DNA from: Arabidopsis thaliana
Taxonomy: Eukaryota; Streptophyta; Magnoliopsida; Brassicales; Brassicaceae
Direction: 5' to 3'
Assembly (NCBI RefSeq): GCF_000001735.4
Contig: NC_003074.8
Span: forward strand, 15,755,261 to 15,819,260
Length of the DNA stretch: 64,000 bases
Shown: piece by piece, positions 47,890-59,512 of the stretch
Layout of the letters: each line of letters opens with the position of its first letter
Numbering within the stretch: position 1 is the first letter of the stretch
Program-made: the position numbers and the translations under genes
The notes under the pieces: model-generated
Seen by the model: the letters and a program-made list of their open reading frames with translations, nothing else
Told to the model about the DNA's origin: nothing
Databases searched by the model: none

Positions 47890-48731
47890 TTAGGCAGTGA
47901 ATGGAGACACAGTATTCGCGGATTTTAAAGTGAGAGTGTGGAAAAACGTGACTTTTCACCAATCAATAAAACTAAAAGATAAATTGCGTTTTCCAAAAAA
48001 AAAAAAAAAAACAGATGCGGATTTCAAAGGATAATAACACAGGACCGCACTTCAAAACTGCCACACTCCAGTTAAGCAGTGGTCCAGTAAAATTCGCTGG
48101 TACAATATTATCTTCTTTTATAATTTCTTTTTCTATTAATTGTTTCTTCCTTATATATTGGTAAATTAGTGTAGAGAGAATTTACGAACAAAACACAAAA
48201 ATTCATTCTCTCTCATTACACTCTTTTTTTTTTTCTACTTTGATATTAAAGAAAGTTGCCAATCCCCATTAAAAGTAATTATTTGTGTATAATTTTGTTT
48301 ATAGAGTTTTTTAACCACACGACACTATCAACTTAGAACAAGATTATATTTTAAAGAAATGGATATAGAATTCATATTCCGGTTTATGTGAAAGCCTGAT
48401 TAATCCATTGAACATCCTGCTTTTATTTTTTTGTAATATACGTGTATGTTGCATAGTAATTAGCTTAGTTTGTAACTAGCTTAGTTTCTCAACTAGTTTA
48501 GTAATTAGCTCATATACACGTGTATGTTGCATACATGTTTAATATACATGTGTAACTAGCTTAATTTGTCAAATAAAATCAATGATTTATATCGTATTTT
48601 ATATAAAAGTGTTGTTGTAATATGTATAAAGTTATAAAAAAAAATATATAGATGCAAGACTAAAGTACAAGACGTAGATATATAATAATTTATTTTCTAA
48701 TTTAGAAATTGTTGGATTTTATTGAATGTAG

Positions 48732-48837
48732 AATGGCTTCCAATCGTCGACGGAGCACAAACCCTTCTAGACGAACAGATTCAACTCATCCCACTAAAAT
48801 TTTAACTCCTCCTACAAAAACAACAATACGGGTAAAT

Positions 48838-48879
<42 letters not shown>

Positions 48880-50570
48880 TTTACTTAAATTTGATAGAAT
48901 AAATAACATTGTATTCACGAAATATGTAGAATAAAGACAAGTACAAATGGACGTACATACAGGAAAAAACATTAATTCAATTGTTCGACGAAGCAATTGC
49001 CATGAATAATTATACTCTCAAGAATCCTACTGCTATCGGTAGAGAGTATATGGTTGAAAATTTCAATATAGCATTCAACATGAATATTACTTATGGTTTT
49101 TTCAAAAACAAACTTGATGAATTCAAAAAAAGTTACAAGAGATGGAAAGCTCTTACGCACAAAACAGGCATCACGGTTGATCCTAATACATCTTTCATAA
49201 ATGCATCTAACGCATGGTGGACAGAACAAGAGTTTGTAAGTACATCAAATATTTGTATTAATCAATTATAATTCAAAATTTTTGTATCACGTATTTATAT
49301 TATTTTAAAATTACAGGGATGCAAATTAACAAAAAGCTTGAACCGAAAACCACCTGTATTTTGGGACGTAATGCAACGATGTCTCGTATTACATGATGTT
49401 CAATCACAATCTCAACATTTTGCTCGTCAAAGAAGAGAACAATTGATCCACGAGCATGGAGTTGATGAAGAAGGTGAAGATTACTCAGATAGTGACAGTG
49501 GTAACATGCCACAAACCAAAGTTCCTGAAACGCTAGAAGAAGAAGAAGTGTATCGTGTTACCATTGATGATGATGAAATATTCCAAAATTCTGCCGCTAG
49601 AAGGCAACAACGAGGTAGGCCAAATTTTCAGTCAACCGCTAGACGTGGAAGTAGTGCACAAAGATCTGGAGGAAGCTCACAAGTTTCTATTGGAAGTGGT
49701 TCACGAGGAAGTCGGCGACGACAATCCTTTGAAACAACAATACAAGACAGCATCATTGGCTTCAGAGAATTCCAACGACAAAGTTTTCAACAACTTCGTT
49801 CTGGTGCTTTTGACCAAGATGATTACGATGAATTTAAAAAAGCGGAAGCGATATTTATCGCGCTAGATCTTCCCTAGCACACTAGATTTCATTGGGCATG
49901 CATTAATGCACTTAAAGAGCTAGTATTTTGGCGTAAGTATTTCATTGATATAGCTGCAAGCACTGACGAGGATAAGGTACAACTGTTAGAAGCTATGAGT
50001 GGTGTTTCACGCAACAACCAAGATATGCCAAAACAGTTAGGTTCAGACCATTCATTTGGGAGTCCAGATTCAGGAGGTATATCATCTGGAAGTCCATCTT
50101 CAGTGGGTAATAATTTGGGAGGGCAAAATTCACCCGGTTTTTGGGGTCCCATTTATCCACAGTGGGGAACACCACCAAACGTTGCACAGTGGGGAACACA
50201 ACCAAATACTCCATAGTGGGGAACACCACCAAATGCACAGTGGAGCACGTCACCAAATGTTCCACAATGGGGAATATCACCAAATGCTCCACAATGGCGG
50301 CAAACAGAAAATTTTCAACAAGGTGGTTCAAGCGGAACGACTCCAACAAATGTTCAATATGGTTTTTCAGTTGGAGGTCAAGGAGATGGTGCAACAACTG
50401 AAACTCCACCAATAATTCAACAAACATCATCATCTGGTCTCGGTTTCCCAAATTATTTTGAAACTGGACAAATGCCACAAACACCTAGACGAGGGGGTCT
50501 CTTTAATATTTGGGGAACTCCGCAAGGATCCAACGCAAGTCATCACAGTGATGTAGGAGATGAAGATTAG
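48732..50570 (+). pseudogene. Harbinger ORF1: Myb/SANT-like DNA-binding protein, two nonsense mutations
   Basis: Exon 1 begins at ATG 48732 (MASNRRRSTNPSRRTDS); exon 2 starts about 48929 and exon 3 about 49317. The Myb/SANT-like domain runs through KYKWTYIQEKTLIQLFDEAI and FNMNITYGFFKNKLDEFKK with conserved tryptophans. The frame is open to 49874, where TAG follows LDLP, and continues in the same frame (HTRFHWACINALKELVFWRK) past a second TAG at 50214. That second stop falls inside a tandem array of 8-10-residue units of the type QWGTPPNxP, where the other units have CAG at that place. The family ORF1 helps the transposase bind the element ends. Confidence 0.8.
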
Positions 50571-50718
50571 TTTGTGTTATTTGTGGTTTATCAATCTCAT
50601 TTATGTTTTGAAATGATTTATGTTTTTTTTTGTTTAATGTTAATTTATTTTTTGTTAAATGATCGCAACTTAAATAATCTATGTCTAATGCAAGAATTCG
50701 TTTGTATTGAATTTCAGG

Positions 50719-51967
50719 CATTTCGTATATGTCAGTTGCGATCACAAGACCTTAACAATCTAAGTTACGAAGAAAGAATTGAATTGTGGAATTTGGAAAA
50801 TGAACAATTTGAAGAGTTAGTAATTCAACCAGCTTTGAATTATTATGACCGATATTTCAAAGAGCACCCGTTCAAACTGATAGAGATTTGGGATGGAGAA
50901 ATATATGGCGTCGGCTACAGCAAGATGATGCTGCTTGTCTTCAATTATTACGGATGTCACTTCCATGTTTCACGACATTGTGTAATATGTTGCAAACAAA
51001 TTATGGTCTTCAGCCAACATTGAATATAAGTATTAAAGAAAGTGTTGCGATGTTTCTACGGATATGTGGGCACAATGAAGTTCAAATAGATGTTGGTTTA
51101 AGATTTGGACAAAATCAAGAAACTGTGCAAAGAAAATTTAGAGAAGTTCTTACGGAAACTGAATTATTAGCATGTGATTATATTAGAACTCCGACAAGAC
51201 AAGAACTTTATCGAATTCCTGAAAGACTTCAAGTAGACCGAAGATATTGGCCATATTTTAGTGGATTCGTTGGAGCTATGGATGGGACACATGTGTGCGT
51301 AAAAGTAAAGCCTGAGTTACAGGGAATGTATTGGAATCGACACGATAATGCATCCTTGAACATCATGGCAATATGTGATTTGAATATGTTATTCACATAT
51401 ATCTGGAATGGAGTACCAGGTTCTTGCCACGATACAGTTGTTCTGCAAATAGCACAACAAAGTGATTCCGAGTTTCCTTTGCCTCCGTCAGAGAAGTATT
51501 ATCTGGTTGATTCTTGCTACCCAAACAAACAAGGATTTCTAGCTCTTTATAGATCGTCACGAAATCGAGTTGTGAGATATCATATGTCTCAATTCTATCC
51601 TGGTCCTCCTCCTAGAAACAAACATGAACTGTTTAACCAATGTCACACATCTTTACGTTCTGTTATCGAGAGAACTGTTGGAGTTTGAAAAAAAAAATGG
51701 AGAATTCTTTCTGATTTTCCAAGATATAATGTTCATGTTCAAAAAAGAGTGGTAATGGTTAAAATGGGATTACATAATTTCATCAGAATTTCAAACTTCT
51801 CAGATGCAGATTTTGTAGATGTAATGACAAAGACAAATATAAACAACAGAGATTTTAATCATGATTTAGATGACATAGAAGCAACTGATATAGCAGATGA
51901 AGAATATAAGATGCAAATAAGAGAGAATATTGCAAATATATTATGGGAAAATCAAAGTAATAGATAA
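50719..51967 (+). pseudogene. Harbinger transposase (DDE_Tnp_4), frameshift plus nonsense
   Basis: Starts after an acceptor-like TTTCAG at about 50718 with NNLSYEERIELWNLENEQFE and ALNYYDRYFKEHPF. A frameshift near 50868-50880 moves the reading to TDRDLGWRNIWRRLQQDDAA. The nuclease core is complete in that frame: FVGAMDGTHVCVK, WNGVPGSCHDTVV, KYYLVDSCYPNKQGF and SVIERTVGV carry the acidic residues of the DDE centre. After ERTVGV a TGA (51686-51688) stands where the family has tryptophan. The same frame then continues as KKKWRILSDFPRYNV to 51967. It is inactive as read but only a few mutations old. Confidence 0.85.
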
Positions 51968-52319
51968 TACTTTTTTAATATTTTTATGATGAAATTAGTC
52001 GACGCATGTAACAATATGTATGTTACAAAACTAAATTTCTATTTTGATTAATTTTTATATTACTGGTTTATAAATATCTGTTATTATTTATTTATTAACA
52101 TAAAAAATTAATTAATTATTAATATATATATATATAATTTATAATCCGCACCGCAAATATTATTTCACCAATCAAACATTATTCTGTACCGCTTATTTTG
52201 TATAAACCGCACTTGTCCTACAAATATATTTCTCCCACACGTACCGTAGTTGAACCGTACCGCACTGTAATAACGCTTTTCCCACACAACAAAAAACGCG
52301 GTTACCATTCAGACACTTA

Positions 52320-53160
52320 GTTGTAGAAATGTTATTTTTTAAAAATTGGATCTTTTCAAATAGTTTTTTAAAACCAAAGTTGGATTTTTAAGATATATGT
52401 CTTAAATTAGTGATATTTTTGCTTTTCGTATTAAAAAAAAAAAAAAAATTGGCCACGTATGAGAAATAAACGAAACTCACAAAAAATAAAACCAAACACA
52501 AGAACTTTTTGTTTGTCTTCACTTGAAGAGCCAATAATAATTGGCCACGTATAGTCCCTCTAATGTAAAAAAATCTCTTCCCTAAGGAGTAGCCTGATCC
52601 AATTTCATTTTTTCTTTATTTTTTGGTCTTGTGGAAGGACCTTACCACCTAAGAACCTGACGAGGGACGTCTGTTGTGGCCGACCCATTTAAACCTATTT
52701 AATTTTAAGGTTTATTAGGGCTGCCCATTTAAACTCATATACCCATTTACACAATCTACCTCACAACTTACACATCTCTTTCTCTCCCACAATCTACCTC
52801 ACAACTTACACATCTCTCCCTCTCCCCTAGCTCTTGCAAATCCTGAACCTGAAGAATGGTAAACGTTTTGTCACTTCCTCTTCTACTTGTACGTAGACTA
52901 CTTACACATCTAGATTGATCATTTAAATCCTCTTATGTCTCTCTTCTTTGTTTCTACGTACGTAGACCACTTCTTTAATGGCTTTATTCCAAATTACCCA
53001 AATAGCAGATAGAATCGAAAACCCACATTGCATAACTAGCTATAAGCCTATAACTAAGCAAATCATGTGACGTTTAAACAACATATCTTCATAAACTAAG
53101 CAAATCCTTAATTCAAATTCACAACTGAACCAATCCATTACCAAATTGAAAACAATAGAG
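52320..53160. other. Intergenic, promoter-like stub with tandem duplication
   Basis: At 52750-52828 the phrase cacaatctacctcacaactt with its continuation acacatctct is duplicated in tandem (period about 39 bp). This is followed by a CT-rich leader and ATG directly followed by a donor-like GTAAAC (52857). This resembles the 5' end of a gene with a start codon at the end of exon 1, but I could not find the downstream exons. Confidence 0.4.
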
Positions 53161-55386
53161 AGGAGTTTACAATGGAACAGCTCAAGGAAAAGTTATACCT
53201 GAGAGAGGAATCAGAAAGGGCGATCCTCTTTCACCATATCTTTTCATCATTTGCAGCGAAGTTCTCTCTGGATTGTGTAGGAAAGCTCAACAGGACGGAG
53301 TTCTAACCGGATTACGGGTCTCAAAAGGCAGCCCTAGAGTGAATCACCTTCTTTTTGCTGATGATACGATGTTCTTCTGTCGGTCAGACCCTAAAAGTTG
53401 CAAGGCTCTAATGCTAATCCTTAAGAAATATGAAGATGCTTCTGGCCAAATGATCAACAAGACAAAGTCAGCAATTACTTTCTCAAGTAAAACGCCTGAA
53501 CACATCAAATCAGAAGCTCAACTCATCCTTGGAATTCAACTTATTGGAGGACTAGGAAAATATTTGGGATTACCTGAGATGTTTGGCAGAAAGAAGAGAG
53601 ATCTCTTCAACAATATTATTGACAGAATAAGGCAACGTGCTTTAAGCTGGTCTTCTAGGTTTTTGTCTACTGTGGGTAAAACCACTATGCTGAAATCTGT
53701 ACTATCTTCAATGCCCACTTACACAATGTCCTGTTTTAAACTCCCGAACACGCTCTGCAAAAGAATTCAGTCAGCTCTGACCCGCTTCTGGTGGGATTCA
53801 GCTGCAGACAAAAAGAAGATGTGTTGGATAGATTGGTTAAAAATGGCTAAAACTAAGAAAGAAGGTGGACTCGGGTTTAAGGATATCACAAATTTTAATG
53901 ATGCCTTACTTGCAAAGGTGAGCTGGCGGATCCTGACTTCACCATCTTGCTTGCTGGCTCGCATTCTGCTGGGAAAGTATTGTAGATCTTCCTCCTTCTT
54001 AGACTGCACTGTAGCTTCATACTCTTCACATGGTTGGAGAAGTATCTGTATGGGTAGAGATCTCATCAAGTCTAATCTGGGTAAAGTCATTGGCTCGGGT
54101 TCAGATACACTCGTTTGGGATGAACCATGGATCTCGCTTTCTTCCCCGACAACTCCTATGGGTCCATCACCTGAACTTTTCTCTGGTATGACAGTTGATC
54201 ACCTTATCTGCCCGGTATTGAAAACTTGGGATAGAGAGAAAAGAAGAAGTATCCTTCCCAGCTATGAAAAGGATATCCTTTCTCTGAGACCTAGTAAACT
54301 TGGTGCTCGAGAACGTTATGCTTGGCTACTCACTAAGTCCGGTGATTATTCGACAAAGACTGGCTATCACGCAGCTGCTGCTCTCGCTAAACAAGGACCC
54401 CAACCTCCAGATCCTCCATTGGAGTTCAGTTGGAATAAGGAGATTTGGAACTTAAAATGCCTTCCAAAATTGAAATTTCTTCTCTGGAAATCTATGAAGA
54501 ACCCTCTTCCCGTTGGCGAAAACCTGAGGATTCGAAACATCAACCCTCTTGCTAATTGCCCTCATTGTGGTGAGGATGAATCGTGCCTTCATCTGTTCTT
54601 CCTGTGCCCTTTTGCTCTTCGGACTTGGGAACAAGCACTATTCAGGACCACTCTATTGGCTTCCCGAATTACCAGTATGAAGATGGGCTTAGAAGCATCT
54701 CGATTCCTTATCAACCTCCCACCATTTGGAATTGGACAAGGACTTCTCTTCCCTTGGATTTTGTGGAATTTGTGGAATTGTAGGAATAAGCTGATATTTG
54801 AGCAAAAACACATCTCGAGTCTGGATCTTATCTCCCAATCGATTTCTCAAGCCAAAGAATGGTTAGGAGCTCAGATCCAGGCATCGTCTTCTCAGATCGT
54901 GAAATCTTGGATTCCTCCCACAGAGATCGATTCAGACACGGTTAAGTGCTTCACAGACGCCTCCTGGCGTGAGGAGTCGCTAGAGGCTGGATTCGGTTGG
55001 ATCTTTGTGGATCATTGGAATCATACTGAATCACATCATCAATCTGCAGAGGCTAATATCAATTATCCCTTAATGGCAGAGTCGACGGCTCTCCTCCTTG
55101 CCATCCAACACGCTTCAGACCTTGGCCTAAAAAAACTTGCTATAGTTTCAGACTCGCAGCAGCTAGTCAAAGCACTGAATGGTGGGTCTCCTCCTTTGGA
55201 GCTCCATGGGATTATCTTCGACATCTCAGTTCTCTCCCTAAACTTTGATGAAATTTCATTTTCCTTTGTTAAGAGAGAGAATAACTTTAAAGCTGATGCA
55301 TTAGCTAAAGCTGCTTTGAATCCTATTTACTCTATACGGTTCACAATTAATGAAAACCAACCATTTAACAAAAAAGGAGTTTACAA
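53161..55386 (+). mobile_element. 5'-truncated LINE with perfect 12-bp target-site duplication
   Basis: AGGAGTTTACAA flanks the body exactly (53161-53172 and 55375-55386). The body at 53173-55374 begins in the middle of the reverse transcriptase and ends in TAATGAAAACCAACCATTTA plus a short A tail. Only the 3' 2.2 kb was copied, as usual for LINE insertions. Confidence 0.92.
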
Positions 55387-55390
55387 ATAA
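53173..55390 (+). pseudogene. LINE RT/RNase H frame, 5'-truncated
   Basis: Open from the truncation point to 55390 without interruption. It includes GIRKGDPLSPYLFIICSEVL (about 53205-53265), the RT catalytic FADDTMFF box (about 53355), thumb and linker, a zf-RVT region (WNLKCLPKLKFLLWK, CPHCGEDESCLHLFFLCP about 54440-54610) and an RNase H domain with its acidic residues in CFTDASWREE, LMAESTALLL, IVSDSQQLV and KADALAKAAL. The N-terminal endonuclease and the front of the RT are absent. The last few codons and the stop come from the target duplication rather than the element. Well preserved, so a fairly young insertion. Confidence 0.92.
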
Positions 55391-55899
55391 AATCAAAGAG
55401 AGAGCTGAATAGAAGCTTGACCCAAAAACTAATCCCCAACATCTTACTATTTGTATATATGGAATTCGTTTTGTGAACAATGTTTTAAAAACTTATTAAT
55501 TTAGCTGAAACAATGCTCAATTTTGCCTTCGGTGAAATATATAACCAGCTTTTGTTGGCTTCTCAATAAATCGTAAACTTTTGTTAATTTTTTTTGTCGG
55601 CTTAGTGATTTCTTATTTAATCTTAACTTTTGTTGTCTTTGCTGAATTAAGATGATAAATTTCGAACAAAACTTTTATTGGATATGATTAATTTGAGCCT
55701 CCAGTCAAATGGATTTTATAAGTCATCGCAAGATGTTATGATATCAAGTTTTTTCAATATCACGTTCATCAACTAAAGTAAACAATTTTTTTTTGTTTTG
55801 TTTTACATATAGTGATCTAAATTATTTAAAACGAATATATATTATCTAACTGACGAAAAATGTGTCTTCGACGTTTCACATCAACTAAAATATTTAGCT
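55391..55899. other. Intergenic, no gene seen
   Basis: AT-rich flank of the LINE. Confidence 0.4.
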
Positions 55900-56600
55900 A
55901 ATTTTTTAGAATTATATCATAGATATGATCAACTTTAATAAAATAAATAGTTTTTTTATAGATATGAGAGGACGGGTTTGGCGGGACTGGGTTTTGAATC
56001 AACATTAATAAAAGATTTTAATATATCATTAATCCACCGCTTTAATACGGGTTAAATCTTTAAATTATTATTTTTAACAATGTCAATATTAAACATATCA
56101 AATCAATCTAATTTAGAAAAAATTGTATAAAACCAAAAATGTCTCGTAATATAAAAATACTTAATAACAATTGTAAACAATAAAATATAAATGTTTTTAT
56201 AGTATGATACAATTTGCAAACTTTTATATGTAATAAATGATCATTAAATTTTAAAACTCACTACTTTTAGAAAAGAAATCACGAGAGGAGATAAGAAACT
56301 ACGAGAAAGGTTATATTTTGGAACGAGTTATATGACTGACGGATTTGAATTGGTATTTATAAAATTTTAAAATATCATTAATATGCCAGTTTAATCCACG
56401 CTAAATCTTCAGTTTATTAACATTTGTCTCATGGACTCGTGGTATACAATTACTTAATAATAATTGTAAACTATAAATATATAAATATCTTATAGATAAA
56501 TACATTTTACAACATTTTATACATATGAATCTTTTAAAAATAAATCGTCCCGCGATGTACTACGAATTAAAATTTAGTTAGACATTAGTTTCAGTAGCGA
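55900..56600 (+). mobile_element. Helitron-family tails (two diverged copies)
   Basis: The phrase GAGGACGGGTTTGGCGGGAC (55968) and the subterminal ACAATTTGCAAACTTTTATA (56210) recur at 59075 and 59158. At 56545-56577 is a 3'-end-like palindrome in degenerate form (CCCGCGATGTACTACG, then AATTAAAATTTAGT). The copies are too eroded to give 5' ends. Confidence 0.5.
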
Positions 56601-57039
56601 ACAATATAAATTTTGTTACTTTATACCCAAAAAAAAATGTTGAAACCCCATAAATCTGATTTTTCTAGCTTGCTCTTTCTTTGAATTAAGGGTAATATTA
56701 ATTAATTGCCAAATAAACATACACAAATTAAGAAAGTAGCATAGAAATTTTTTTGTTGCAAAATAGCTATGGATCCACGTTGTGAGAAAAAGTGAAAAAA
56801 AAAATTATCCTTCGTTTGTTTCAAGATCAACAGTATACAAGACAGTTTAGTGAATTTTTCCAAAATAGCATGTGATATTTGAATATCACGTGTTATATTT
56901 CACTAAAAAACATGATATTTCAAAAAACATAGTTATTTTTTGAAAAATAAATTGTTATAGAAAATTTTAATCTGAATTGAATCTTTTAAGAAGAAATCAC
57001 ATCTGAACTTAATAAAACCGTGTATATTAGAAAATAAGA

Positions 57040-57306
57040 AGTTTGGGTTCGAGTCCCAGATACTGCGATTTATTAGCAAATTAATGGAGGCAAGTATGCA
57101 GTAGATCTCCAACGATGTACAATTATAGCCGTTCGACAAGATTCTACGCAGAGAAGATCATTGTAGGTGTCCATCAAGAGCATGAAGAAGGAGGTGGCGT
57201 CTTTCTTGGATCTAATAAGGGTAGGAAAGAATTGTTCGTAGTAGAATCGTCTATGTAACAATTTTCATAATTTACAATAAATAATAAATGTAAGACGGCA
57301 AAAAAA
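57040..57306 (+). mobile_element. SINE-like retroposon, second copy of the ...GACGGC(A)n family
   Basis: Starts near GGTTCGAGTCCCAGA (box B-like) and follows the 31-kb copy through GATGTACAATTATAGCCG and TTCTACGCAGAGAAGAT to the tail AAGACGGCAAAAAAA. The box A part is missing or diverged. Confidence 0.7.
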
Positions 57307-57894
57307 GTAAATCACATGTGATCTTAATAAAAAACGTTTATTACTACAAAAAACATGATAATGAGAGATATTAAATTGAATAGAATATTTTTCCAAGAAA
57401 TATCATGTACTCTTTATAAATAAGTTGTAATACCAAAAAATAACATGATAAAAAGATATATTAAGTTATCACATGTAATTCGAGAAAATATGTGTTATAA
57501 AGGACATTTATGTAATTACATATGTTTTCCGACATGTTTTCGACAAGTTACTGTAGCATATGGTTATTTTGGTAAAGAATAAGTTGGAATATAGTCACTA
57601 ATTTCAAACATAATTTATAAAGTAATCACTTTATTATTTACAATTTTCAAAATATTCACTTTTTATTATTTATTTCCATACACTAATATTCGTAAAACAC
57701 ATCTTACATATACATTTTTGCAGCCATTTTGTGAAATAAATCTTGTAGTTGAAACTTATTTACGATGGTTGCCACTGGACTTTAATGTTATTTTTGATAA
57801 TTAGAAAGAAAATCTTCGAATTAAATATTTGATATTTAACAATCTTCCCAAAATCTCTCAACATTAACTACATGATTAGTTACTAAAATAATTT

Positions 57895-58765
57895 TTTTTT
57901 TTTTTTTTAATAATTAAAATCATCCCAATGGGCAATAGGCTCAAGGCCGAACAACAATAGTACGGTTACAAAATGAGAAGAAACGAAATGACAAAACCGG
58001 AGACGCGAGATCGGATTTGGAGGTTGATCGGAAAACAAAGAAACACATCCATTAAAACCGGCGATTACAAGAAGCACTGCTTTGCGGCTACGACGGTGGA
58101 TCCGAACTCATTGACCGAAGTAATCGGTTCCAGTCGCTATTTCGACCCCCCGAACAAACCTGAACCTGCAACACTTCTCCCGACATGAACCGTTCCCCAG
58201 ATAATCCGGAACCCAATCTCTCTAATCTTCGACCTAGCAAAAAGAGAGAACCTAGAAATCTAACACCCAGTCTCCAGCACTGACAATAAATGTTATCTTC
58301 TCCAAGCAAAGCAAACCTCAGATCCGGCCTGACGAAAACAAAATCTTGGAAGCTGGGAGGATCAGTGGCTCAAACCAAGCCTCAACAACCAAAATCCGAG
58401 AAAAGCCAAAACAGATCCATTGGATCTGTCGTTAATCGTCCCGACAAACAGCCTAACCCACCAATCCGCCTTCATGACTTCCGCCGCAATCCACAGCCCT
58501 CACCTCGAGAAGTTGAGCCACGAGAATTCTCCACCACCATAATTCTAGCGTCCATGACCAGAAAAAATAGCATCGGGAAAATCCTCAAACTTGTCGTAGA
58601 GGAAGCCATAGATGCATCACGAACCGGAACTCCACACCACAGCTATCGGAGAGGAGAGCTCGCTCACCACCGTTTCATGGAGCAAGAACCCTGACCTACA
58701 ACGAAGATCTAAAAGCAAAAAAGAAAAGCGAAAGTAGATCTGTTTTTTTTTTCTTAAGGAGAGAG
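57895..58765 (-). mobile_element. Poly(A)-ended, GC-richer retroposon (Sadhu-like candidate)
   Basis: On the minus strand it begins in CACGTCTCTCTCTTCTCTC (about 58765-58780). The body is notably GC-richer than its AT-rich flanks with only short open frames. It ends TTCGGCCTTGAGCCTATTGC followed, after an AT stretch, by a long poly(A) (T run 57890-57908). The architecture is like the 40.9-kb unit, although the two bodies are not clearly alike. Confidence 0.35.
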
Positions 58766-59029
58766 AAGAGAGAGACGTGGAACGATTGTCCTCAATTGTA
58801 AAAAAACGTCAGTCAAAAAAATATTTAACAACTCCAAAAATATTCAAAAAAAATAAAACTTTCAAAATATTTAATATCATCTAATTATTACAAAATTTTA
58901 ATTTTTATGTTGCTTTTCTGCATGACTATAACAATTCAATTATAATAATCAAACCGGAAAGATATTTAATAAAACATTTAATTACTACAAAATTATAAAA
59001 TAATAAGACAATAATTTATAAACATATCA

Positions 59030-59231
59030 TAAATAAGATCAACATTAATAAAATAAATGATTTTTTTTACAGGACGGGTTGGCTGAACGAGTTTGGCAGG
59101 ACGTTACTTAATAACAATTGTAAACTATAAAATAAAAATATTTTATAGATAGATACAATTTGCAAACTTTTATATATACTAACTTTAAAAAATAAATTGT
59201 CCCCGTGGTGTACTGCGGGTTAAAATCTAGT
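59030..59231 (+). mobile_element. Helitron 3' end
   Basis: Ends GTACTGCGGGTTAAAATCTAGT with CTAGT at 59227-59231 and host T next. The upstream palindrome (CCCCGTGGTGTACTGCGGG) is slightly mismatched. It shares its body with the tract at 55.9-56.6 kb. Confidence 0.65.
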
Positions 59232-59350
59232 TTAATATATAAATATACAAGATTTATAGGTATTTTTGTCTGTAAACTAAATGTGTTGTATGAATTTTAG
59301 TGTAAGCAAATAATAAAAAATGCCTATTTGTAAATTGTGAATAGTAAATT

Positions 59351-59512
59351 TGTTATGAATAAAGATGGATGTCCATTATAAGGCCCATCATCTAAGCCCA
59401 TCATCTAGATGTTTGTAGGGTTTTACCCTTTCCTTGTACTCCTATATAAAGAATCCTTTATCTCAATGGAATAACACACTTATTTCCTCTATCTCTTTCT
59501 CTGTTTATAACA
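59351..59512 (+). repeat. Copia 5' LTR (162 bp)
   Basis: Contains a TATA-like CTATATAAAG (about 59441) and two AGCCCA/GGCCCA motifs. Confidence 0.92.

Larger units (their letters stand above)
47890..52319 (+). mobile_element. PIF/Harbinger DNA transposon with TTA target-site duplication
   Basis: Flanked by TTA (47890-47892 and 52317-52319), the family's preferred 3-bp target. The ends GGCAGTGAATGG (from 47893) and the reverse complement GTGTCTGAATGG (ending 52316) are imperfect inverted repeats. Similarity continues inward for tens of bases (TGTGGGAAAA-like phrases). Between them lie both genes of an autonomous element, but each carries inactivating changes. A TA microsatellite (about 48846-48873) sits in intron 1 of the first gene. 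Confidence 0.88.

Noticed and set aside
55391-55450. Longer LINE 3' UTR beyond 55386
   Set aside because: The exact 12-bp duplication at 55375-55386 fixes the element end.
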